DNA of 64,000 nt, taken from positions 519,036 to 583,035 of the forward strand of contig NJBN01000002.1 of the NCBI GenBank assembly GCA_005223185.1, written 5' to 3'. Made by a program: the position numbers and the translations under genes. Shown here piece by piece: positions 24,231 to 30,306 of this stretch (within the stretch, counting starts at the first letter, position 1; every line of letters starts with the position of its first letter). The notes under the pieces are model-generated. The model did not search any database and had not been told where the DNA came from. It was given only the letters and a program-made list of their open reading frames with translations. This DNA is from a candidate division LCP-89 bacterium B3_LCP (GTDB taxonomy: Bacteria > Electryoneota > B3-LCP).

Positions 24231-25841
24231 CTATTCCCCTCCAATCGGATTCCACTCGCCGATATGTTCAGTATATATCTTGCACTTACCCCTGGTTACC
24301 CACTTCTCATCCGAATTGTACGTCCATCCTAAGTACTCGGAATTTCCTCCGCCTCTGGTGGTTATTATGTAGGTGTTGGTAAGATGTCCGATGGAATCTG
24401 CCTGATGTTCAGGTGAAGCTGAATCTCCTCTGGACGCATCCACAGGTATCCAACCGTAATTGGGCAGGTAAACTTCCGCCCAGCGGTGGAAGACGTCATC
24501 TAAGCTGGCATCATCACCACGAATGGCAATTGATCCCGCATAACGCGCCGGCAATCCTGCTGCCCGGCATATAGCGATGAACACGAACGTGTATTCGGAA
24601 CAGGAACCGTTACCTCTCTCCAATACAGCCGGAGCCGTATTCCAACCACCGGACATTTCATAGTATATGTTATCGATCACATAGTTGAAAATCCTGCGCA
24701 TTCTCCAGTAGGGATTGGTTTCATCACCTACAGCTTCCGTTACAGCTTTTTGTATGGTGGGGTGATCAAGGGAGAATTTATCATCATCTTCTAAGTACTC
24801 CTTGCGGATATCGGCGGGAATATCATCCAGTGCCCCCACCTTATCGGGAAAGATGAACCAGCGGGTATCCCATATCTCCGCTTCCACAGTCATGGATACC
24901 TTGTTTATGGTACCTGCCGGGCTGTCCGTAAAGTGATAATGAGCTACCTTTTGCCCCCACCGGTCTTTGAGAAAACCGGTCGGTTCAGGTGAAAACACTG
25001 GTTTCCCAAGTAGTTCCTGATTCGGCAGATTCTCCGGAATGGCGATGTAAACGTCCAGACTTTCCATTATACCCGGTCCGTAATTGCGCACTTCATGAGT
25101 GAACTCAACGCGCTGTTTCTTTCCTTCTTTTCTGATAAAGGCGTCGTCACCACCAACACTTAAGCAATATATTGAATCAGATTGAAAGTCGGCATTCCAG
25201 AGTTTTTCCCCATCCCAGGCTAAGCCGTACGCGTACGGCGCCGGTGCATCGAACATGGCGATCACTTCACCGCCAGTGGGATTGACTAAGTAGATCTTGT
25301 CACTGACCCTGTCTGCTACCCAAAGGTATTTGCCATCGAACGCCAACCCCTGTGGATAGCGCGCAGGCGATGGAAATGAATTGATCGTGGTGCCGTCTTC
25401 CGGATCGATCTGGTGAATTTCACGCGCCTTACGGCTAGCCACCCAGATATATTTACCATCCCAGGCCAGTCCAGTAGGCTTTTCCACCGGTGACTCCAGC
25501 CGATGAGTTACCAATGAAGTTTTAGGTATAATCCGATACAGCAATTCCTCTTCACCGCAGACACACCATAATCCTTCGCCATCGAAGGCGAGACCCAGCG
25601 GTCTGAAGGTCGGAGCTGCGATTTTATCAGTAACCGTCCCGTCCGTTCTATCTATCGCGTAGAGCGTGTCCGTTTTCAGATCCGAAACCCAGAGACGCTT
25701 ACCATCCCAAGATAAGCCCGTCGGACAGGTTCCCGGTGCAGGGAATGCTGCCGTTACATCACCAACGGCGGCAAGAGCTGCTGCGAAAGCGAATTGAATG
25801 ACTATACATAGACAAATGAAAAGCATCCTAAGATAATTCAT
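24231..25841 (-). CDS. Secreted transglutaminase-like protein with N-terminal beta-propeller
   Basis: I chose ATG 25841 because GAGAAGG lies 9 bases upstream; an ATG six codons earlier falls inside that ribosome site. The signal peptide (about 1-28) is followed by five or six propeller repeats of the form GLAWDGKYLWVAD..SD.IY.I (about 30-230, Vgb/NHL-like), a beta domain (about 240-350), and a transglutaminase core with Cys in GNGSCSEYTFVF, His in FHRWAEVYL and Asp in GWIPVDAS: the complete Cys-His-Asp triad. It is probably periplasmic or extracellular and could act as a protease or crosslinker of unknown substrate. Monocistronic. Confidence 0.85.
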   Translation of the reverse strand: MNYLRMLFICLCIVIQFAFAAALAAVGDVTAAFPAPGTCPTGLSWDGKRLWVSDLKTDTLYAIDRTDGTVTDKIAAPTFRPLGLAFDGEGLWCVCGEEELLYRIIPKTSLVTHRLESPVEKPTGLAWDGKYIWVASRKAREIHQIDPEDGTTINSFPSPARYPQGLAFDGKYLWVADRVSDKIYLVNPTGGEVIAMFDAPAPYAYGLAWDGEKLWNADFQSDSIYCLSVGGDDAFIRKEGKKQRVEFTHEVRNYGPGIMESLDVYIAIPENLPNQELLGKPVFSPEPTGFLKDRWGQKVAHYHFTDSPAGTINKVSMTVEAEIWDTRWFIFPDKVGALDDIPADIRKEYLEDDDKFSLDHPTIQKAVTEAVGDETNPYWRMRRIFNYVIDNIYYEMSGGWNTAPAVLERGNGSCSEYTFVFIAICRAAGLPARYAGSIAIRGDDASLDDVFHRWAEVYLPNYGWIPVDASRGDSASPEHQADSIGHLTNTYIITTRGGGNSEYLGWTYNSDEKWVTRGKCKIYTEHIGEWNPIGGE

Positions 25842-25886
25842 GGTTTTAGCCCTTCTCATACATCTTGATTAGATCGCATTTGTGAT

Positions 25887-25915
25887 AAGATACTTCATAT
25901 TTACAGAATGTTCAA
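25887..25915 (-). promoter_or_regulatory. Promoter of the transglutaminase-like gene
   Basis: Minus strand: TTGAAC (25910-25915), 17 bp, TATCTT (25887-25892), 46 bp before the chosen ATG. Confidence 0.6.
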
Positions 25916-25986
25916 CGGTTTTTTACACGATCATTTGAGGGATTTCTATTGGGTGAAGGAGAAGCATGCTTCGTCTCGCAGGGTGC

Positions 25987-26060
25987 CCCGACCTCTTTAG
26001 GGTCGGGTTTAACGGAATAATAGGAGAAACCCGGCTCTGAAGAAGCCGGGCGACCCGACC
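25987..26060. repeat. Nested palindromes built on GGTCGGG / CCCGACC
   Basis: CCCGACC/GGTCGGG (25987-26007) is followed by CCCGGCT/AGCCGGG (26030-26050) and another CCCGACC (26053-26060), so the middle GGTCGGG can pair on either side. This allows two alternative folds. The region 25916-26735 contains no supportable gene; it is a chain of repeats and gene relics listed separately. Confidence 0.55.
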
Positions 26061-26068
26061 GGAAGATC

Positions 26069-26106
26069 TGTAGCTCGTTGGGCTCATAACCCAATGGTCG
26101 AAGGTT
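26069..26106 (+). pseudogene. tRNA-fMet fragment (D loop to start of T arm)
   Basis: TGTAGCTCGTTGGGCTCATA continuing through ACCCAATGGTCGAAGGTT matches the D-stem 3' strand, the anticodon arm with loop CTCATAA (anticodon CAT) between TGGG/CCCA stems, the variable loop GGTCG and the T-stem start of initiator tRNAs. No acceptor stem pairs around it and the T loop is missing, so it is a relic of about 38 bases. Confidence 0.7.
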
Positions 26107-26406
26107 TTACCATAGGCATCACTACGTGAAAATCCTTCCCCGGTGTTTTTATTTTACACTTTTGGGTACCGTCAGATTTGACGGTGGGGGCGGCGTGAAT
26201 TTTCTTATTTCGTGCGGGGAAGCGACATTTTGTGTCGCCGTCCGTGCTGGGATTTTCAAATTCCGTCATACTTGTCGTTTTTAGTGGATAATTGCATGTA
26301 TTTCAGTGGATTAGGTTGTCGGGCAGATTTGTCGGGGGTGACAGATGTGTCGGATGTCAAGAAGTTTTTTCAGGATTCAGGATTCGGGATTCAGTACAGG
26401 GATTGT

Positions 26407-26446
26407 GAGATTGCTTCGCCCGGCTGCGCCGTCCTCGCAATGACGG
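26407..26446. repeat. Hairpin repeat ending in ATGACGG (GAGATTGC...GCAATGAC)
   Basis: GAGATTGC at the left and GCAATGACGG at the right flank an inner hairpin built on CGGC/GCCG. It shares the layout of 26663-26702, 28622-28646, 28829-28872 and 32552-32590. The AGGATTCAGGATTCGGGATT stretch just upstream (26371-26396) is a short imperfect tandem. Confidence 0.65.
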
Positions 26447-26464
26447 TGGAATATTCATATATAC

Positions 26465-26493
26465 AATATACAACAAAAAGCGCGGAGAGTCAA
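26465..26493 (-). promoter_or_regulatory. Second orphan minus-strand promoter
   Basis: Minus strand: TTGACT (26488-26493), 17 bp, TATATT (26465-26470). No gene follows within 380 bp on that strand before the repeats and the tRNA-fMet relic. Its flanks resemble those of the orphan promoter at 20906-20934 (CCCTTGACT and TATATA after the -10). Confidence 0.5.
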
Positions 26494-26532
26494 GGGATAT
26501 GTTGAGTATTTGAATAGCCGTTAGATAAGAAA

Positions 26533-26550
26533 CCCACCCCAAGGGGTGGG
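26533..26550. repeat. Perfect hairpin CCCACCCC / GGGGTGGG
   Basis: An 8-bp perfect stem with a 2-base loop, directly before the composite repeat at 26563. Confidence 0.65.
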
Positions 26551-26562
26551 GCACCCTGCTTA

Positions 26563-26615
26563 CCGGGACATCCCCAAAGGGGTGGCTTCGCCACAAGCTG
26601 TCCCGGCCACCCGCC
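26563..26615. repeat. Composite hairpin repeat CCGGGACATCC...AAGCTGTCCCGG, copy 1
   Basis: The outer stem CCGGGACA/TGTCCCGG surrounds a variable inner hairpin (GTGGCTTCGCCAC) and is followed by CCACCCGCC. The outer frame recurs at 28486-28540 with a different inner hairpin; a degenerate copy lies at 20966-20992. Confidence 0.75.
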
Positions 26616-26662
26616 AAAATGTTGGGTTGCGCTGTGCTTAACCCAACCTACAAATTATTATC

Positions 26663-26702
26663 GAGATTCTTCACTGCGCCTTCGGCTTGCTCAGAATGAC
26701 AA
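26663..26702. repeat. Hairpin repeat ending in GAATGACAA
   Basis: GAGATTCT at the left and CAGAATGAC at the right flank a GCGCC-TTCG-GC-type inner part. Same family layout as 26407-26446. Confidence 0.6.
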
Positions 26703-26735
26703 TTTAGCACAACCTACCCCTAAAAATCTCCCCAC

Positions 26736-26764
26736 TTGACTTTTGGTGATTTATTTTGTATATT
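26736..26764 (+). promoter_or_regulatory. Promoter of the T9SS-type secreted protein gene
   Basis: TTGACT (26736-26741), 17 bp, TATATT (26759-26764), 56 bp before the ATG at 26821. Confidence 0.78.
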
Positions 26765-26820
26765 GATTATCATCACTCTTTTCCAGTCTGAAAATTTGCA
26801 TTTTGCATTTGGAGGATGCC

Positions 26821-28434
26821 ATGCGCTTCAAAATATTCTTGTCATTAATTCCCGCCTTAGTGCTCACCCTGACAGGCACAACCCACGCCTGGTGGTTTGA
26901 ATATGACACCATTGAAGAAAACATGCCCGTAGCAGCAGACTCCGGTGTGTACCAGGGATACCCAGTTGCATTGCCATTTATAAATGGAAGTACTATTATC
27001 CTATATCACGAAGGACAACCGCTTTGTGGAAATTACTATCAAATCATAGACAAATATGGTCAACCTGTATTAACTGAACCGCAAAACTTAATGCCACAAA
27101 CTACCACCGGTCAATACGCCTTAGTAATACCTGACGAGTATGGTGGTGTATTTGCGACTGCTGCCAAATTAGGATCCGATGAAGGGATTTGGGCGCAGCA
27201 GATCGATTCCTTAGGTAACCGGATGTGGGGTGATGCCGGCATAAGAGTTTGTGATGAACAATCTGGTGGCGTTTCTATGGGCATTAGTACTGATGGAACG
27301 GGCGGTTTTCTAATTACCCATTCCGCTTCAGTTGATATTCATGTCTTTCGCATTGACGGATCAGGGCAACACATCTGGAGTGAAGATGGCGTAATTGTCT
27401 GCGATAATCCTGACCAGCAGAGCAATCCTCGAATAACGCACGATGGTAGTGGTGGTGCTTACGTAAGCTGGCGTGATTACCGTTCACCCTTTGGAAATTA
27501 CGGCTCACTCTGGATGCAGCATTTGGATTCTGAAGGTAATGAACTCTGGCAAAATAACGGAATATTAATTCATAACACAGGTCCCTGGTTTCACCAGTTA
27601 ATACCGGATGAGGCAGGAGGGGTAATAGCACAAACAGGCAGCGGAATAGGCAACACTGTTCGCCGAATAGATCCAGCAGGTCATATATTATGGTCTTACT
27701 ATGGTGCGAGCTATAGACCTGAGGCTAAAATAATCAGAGGTGAACCTGGATTCTTTTACCTGGGCTGGAGTTCTTATGATGAATATACTATTTACGCTCA
27801 AAAGATGGATATGCAGGGTAATTTCTATTGGAATGGGCAAACAGGTGCAGTTATGGGAACCTTCCGTGATTATCATACCTATAGCCGTCATAATTTCGCC
27901 TATAGACACCCGCATTTCTACGGCGTGTTTGAGTTTTATGATTCATGGCTGCCTGATTACCTCTTTGCTCAACGCTTAGATTCGTTGGGAAACAGAATGT
28001 GGGGGGAATCTGGTGTTATGGTTGCATATGAGGATGATGAATACATTAATTACCCGAATATAGTACCAGATCCTGATGAAGATGGCGGCGCTGTTATCGT
28101 CTATGAGTCGTATTGGGGTCATGATATTTTCGGCAAACACGTTAATGCTAATGGGTCATTAGGAGGCCCTGATCCGCGTAAAAGACCTGCGGAACTTCAT
28201 CCCGTTATCACCGGAGTTTCAGATAACCTGATATCATACAGTATCATAGAGGCTGGATTTGTTAGAATAGAGCTTTACAACCTGTTGGGCCGCTACATAA
28301 AAACCATAGAAAATACATACCTTCCAACCGGCAAACATACAACTCAGATAGATCCATCAGAATTAGTTTCAGGGATCTATTTCCTCAAACTGGAAACACA
28401 CACCGGCAGCATGTTGCCAAGATGGTGGTGGTGA
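26821..28434 (+). CDS. Large secreted protein with a frameshifted T9SS-type C-terminal sorting domain
   Basis: I set the start at ATG 26821 (GGAGGATGCC immediately upstream, then MRFKIFLSLIPALVLTLTG, a signal peptide); an earlier in-frame start adds only six residues without a signal. The body (about 30-450) is a series of beta repeats of the form W.Q.LDS.GN..WG..G, like a propeller. The last 80 residues are a sorting domain (SYSIIEAGFVRIELYNLLGRY ... SGIYFLKLET). It then ends GSMLPRWWW, while the next frame reads HVAKMVVVR-stop over the same bases, the usual end of such domains. So a one-base shift has damaged the signal. Confidence 0.8.
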   Translation: MRFKIFLSLIPALVLTLTGTTHAWWFEYDTIEENMPVAADSGVYQGYPVALPFINGSTIILYHEGQPLCGNYYQIIDKYGQPVLTEPQNLMPQTTTGQYALVIPDEYGGVFATAAKLGSDEGIWAQQIDSLGNRMWGDAGIRVCDEQSGGVSMGISTDGTGGFLITHSASVDIHVFRIDGSGQHIWSEDGVIVCDNPDQQSNPRITHDGSGGAYVSWRDYRSPFGNYGSLWMQHLDSEGNELWQNNGILIHNTGPWFHQLIPDEAGGVIAQTGSGIGNTVRRIDPAGHILWSYYGASYRPEAKIIRGEPGFFYLGWSSYDEYTIYAQKMDMQGNFYWNGQTGAVMGTFRDYHTYSRHNFAYRHPHFYGVFEFYDSWLPDYLFAQRLDSLGNRMWGESGVMVAYEDDEYINYPNIVPDPDEDGGAVIVYESYWGHDIFGKHVNANGSLGGPDPRKRPAELHPVITGVSDNLISYSIIEAGFVRIELYNLLGRYIKTIENTYLPTGKHTTQIDPSELVSGIYFLKLETHTGSMLPRWWW

Positions 28435-28485
28435 GGTAGGGATAAGAGAACAGAAGACAGAGAACAGAGGACAGAGAAAACCAGT

Positions 28486-28540
28486 CCGGGACATCCTGAC
28501 TTCGTCAGTCCCTTCGGGAAAGCTGTCCCGGCCACCCGCC
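28486..28540. repeat. Composite hairpin repeat CCGGGACATCC...AAGCTGTCCCGG, copy 2
   Basis: Same outer stem and CCACCCGCC tail as 26563-26615, but the inner part holds two hairpins (CTGACTTCGTCAG and CCCTTCGGG). Confidence 0.75.
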
Positions 28541-28553
28541 ACTACTGGCCAGT

Positions 28554-28583
28554 CAAGTCGCCAAGATGGTGGTGGTGCGGTAG
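28554..28583 (+). pseudogene. Orphan T9SS sorting-tail fragment (QVAKMVVVR-stop)
   Basis: Bases 28554-28583 read QVAKMVVVR followed by TAG. The DNA is nearly identical to 28403-28436 (about 30 matching bases), where the same peptide is encoded out of frame at the end of the secreted protein gene. It is the last nine codons of a sorting domain with no gene in front of it: a duplicated or left-behind gene end. Confidence 0.65.
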
Positions 28584-28621
28584 GGGAAGTGTTATCCCTT
28601 TCCAAATGCAAAGCATTTGTC

Positions 28622-28641
28622 ATTCCCGCGTACGCGGGAAT
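28622..28641. repeat. Perfect hairpin ATTCCCGCG / CGCGGGAAT
   Basis: A 9-bp perfect stem with a 2-base loop. With the flanking TGTC and CCAGAG it forms the left, inverted end of a segment closed at the right by 28829-28872. Confidence 0.75.
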
Positions 28642-28688
28642 CCAGAGAACTAGAAGTGTAAAAAGTACGTCATTAATATTAATCTGTA

Positions 28689-28871
28689 GTCTATCACGAA
28701 GATTTTAGCGATATAGAACATGCCATTAAGCAAGAAAAACAACTAAGAAAATAGAAGAAACTCTGGAAACTGAAACTAATAGATCAAATAAATCCTGAAT
28801 GGGAAAACTTATATGACGTTTTGAATACCTCTGGATCCCTGCGTCCGCCCCGAAGGGGCAGGCAGGGATGA
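28689..28871 (+). pseudogene. GIY-YIG nuclease relic (C-terminal half, internal stop)
   Basis: Frame from 28689 reads VYHEDFSDIEHAIKQEKQL, then RK, a TAG at 28752-28754, then KKLWKLKLIDQINPEWENLY and DVL. This is the well-known C-terminal half of small single-domain GIY-YIG nucleases (E.AI.REK.LKKW...LI...NPEW.DL); the stop sits where the conserved Trp (TGG) should be. A TAA lies three codons upstream of the frame start, and the GIY-YIG catalytic half is missing. Reading continues through the hairpin repeat to TGA at 28869, as if the repeat supplied the end of the gene. Confidence 0.75.
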
Positions 28872-28872
28872 C
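28829..28872. repeat. Hairpin repeat CTCTGGATCCCTG...CAGGGATGACA
   Basis: It carries an inner GCCCC-GAA-GGGGC hairpin. The outer ends CTCTGGAT and ATGACA are the inverse of TGTCAT and ATCCAGAG at 28618-28647, so the two flank the GIY-YIG relic as imperfect terminal inverted repeats. Confidence 0.65.
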
Positions 28873-28941
28873 AGGACGGGTAGCGTTTGCACTACTCCAG
28901 CGGGAGATGGGAACAGCCCGATATCCAGACACAATTGAAAT

Positions 28942-28971
28942 AAAAAAAGACGACTCTCACAAGCCGTCTTT
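28942..28971 (-). terminator. Terminator of the outer membrane barrel gene
   Basis: Minus strand: AAAGACGG, loop, TCGTCTTT followed by a T-run, about 28 bases after the stop of the gene at 28999. Confidence 0.75.
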
Positions 28972-28998
28972 ATCATTTGGTAACTATTAATAAGCAGT

Positions 28999-30303
28999 CT
29001 AAAACACCAACCGCTGCGACAGTGCGAAGTTGATGCCCTTGGAACCGTTGAATAACCCCCTCTGGTTGGCGATGGCTATGTCGAACTTATATGCCCCCAG
29101 ATCCAATCCAATTCCACCTGCGAACATGGTTCCATGCAAGCCGCCCAATCCTAAACCGATACGTATGGGAAGTACCGGTAAATAGCGTAGTTCCGCTCCC
29201 ACCGCCAATCTCGGTTTGGTAGTTCCTCCCGCAACATTATTGAGTCCCTGTTTGTAATCCGCTTCGATAACAACTTCCGGCCGAAGCTGGTACGTCCCCG
29301 ACATGACGAAATATTTCGGCATGACGTAGGTCAATTCTTCAGATGAGGTGAATGAGGTATCCGTATCAACCGCGGTGCTGTCTAAATAATCACCAAAATT
29401 ATCCAACTCATCTATGTTGATTCCCGGCTGATTGAAGGCGAAACTCCCCCAATACTCTTCATATCCTTTAAACTTGATGCTACCGAAAATGTTATGCAGG
29501 GAAAACCCGACGTTCAATTTCTCGTTAATTTTGGCAGCAGCGCCTAAATCCAGACCCAATCCATGACCGACTTCGCCTTTGTCATCGAAGGGATTAACCA
29601 TCATGGCGCGATAGCTGCCGTTGATGGCAATGGAATCGGTACTTGACAGCAGAGTTCCACTTGCCTGATCAACTACGGCATAGAACTCTCCGATAAGGTA
29701 TTTTATGCTTCCGCCAACCGCCAGATGTTCCATCCATTGCCATTTGGTGTCGATTTTTCTGGCGTAGGACGCGACAATTTCGCCACCACCTATAGCTTCA
29801 CCGTCCATGTCATCCAGATAGACAGGATCGGCATTTAATCCCATCAAAGGTACGGTCAATAAATCCTGCGGCAGAGTTGCTGTCATATATCCAAATACAT
29901 TGACAGCTACGGCAAATTCGTTAAAGGAAACCGCTACCGGGGTTACCTGTATCTGAGTGTAACCCTCAAGACCACTGGAGTTGATATGATCGACTATTTC
30001 CTGTTTCGCTGCCAAATCCCAACTGCCGTTGGCATCAAAGTAGTCCTTACTGAAGTAGTCGTTGTACAGATTTATATTCAAGCTGTTATTTCCGACGCTC
30101 AGTCCGATGTTGAGAAGGTCAATACTGATACTGGGTCCTCCAGGCATGGCTAAGTTGGCCGGATTCCAGTTGCCAGCTTCAGCGCCGGAGGCCATACCTT
30201 GATAGGCATTTGCCATTCCCATGCTGCGAGCGTTTATACTTGTCTGTCCCAACGCTATCGACGAAGACAGTACTATATGAGCAATGATGAATATTTTCTT
30301 CAT
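28999..30303 (-). CDS. Outer membrane beta-barrel protein, PorV/FadL-like (DUF5723-type)
   Basis: A signal peptide (1-19, MKKIFIIAHIVLSSSIALG) is followed by NARSMGMANAYQGMASGAEAGNWNPANLA, a start shared by FadL/PorV-like barrels and DUF5723 proteins, in which the N-terminus plugs the barrel. Many amphipathic strands follow and the protein ends in Phe (ALSQRLVF), as outer membrane barrels do. GAGGAGGAATAAATC before the ATG is a very strong ribosome site. It is 3 bp after the lipoprotein gene stop and has its own terminator. It may transport hydrophobic molecules or work with secretion; PorV itself is part of the type IX system, but identity with it is not claimed. Confidence 0.8.
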   Translation of the reverse strand: MKKIFIIAHIVLSSSIALGQTSINARSMGMANAYQGMASGAEAGNWNPANLAMPGGPSISIDLLNIGLSVGNNSLNINLYNDYFSKDYFDANGSWDLAAKQEIVDHINSSGLEGYTQIQVTPVAVSFNEFAVAVNVFGYMTATLPQDLLTVPLMGLNADPVYLDDMDGEAIGGGEIVASYARKIDTKWQWMEHLAVGGSIKYLIGEFYAVVDQASGTLLSSTDSIAINGSYRAMMVNPFDDKGEVGHGLGLDLGAAAKINEKLNVGFSLHNIFGSIKFKGYEEYWGSFAFNQPGINIDELDNFGDYLDSTAVDTDTSFTSSEELTYVMPKYFVMSGTYQLRPEVVIEADYKQGLNNVAGGTTKPRLAVGAELRYLPVLPIRIGLGLGGLHGTMFAGGIGLDLGAYKFDIAIANQRGLFNGSKGINFALSQRLVF

Positions 30304-30306
30304 GAT

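Noticed and set aside
26821-28434. Natural alternative C-terminus (RWWW) for the secreted protein
   Set aside because: The out-of-frame HVAKMVVVR-stop and its second copy at 28554-28583 make a frameshift far more likely.
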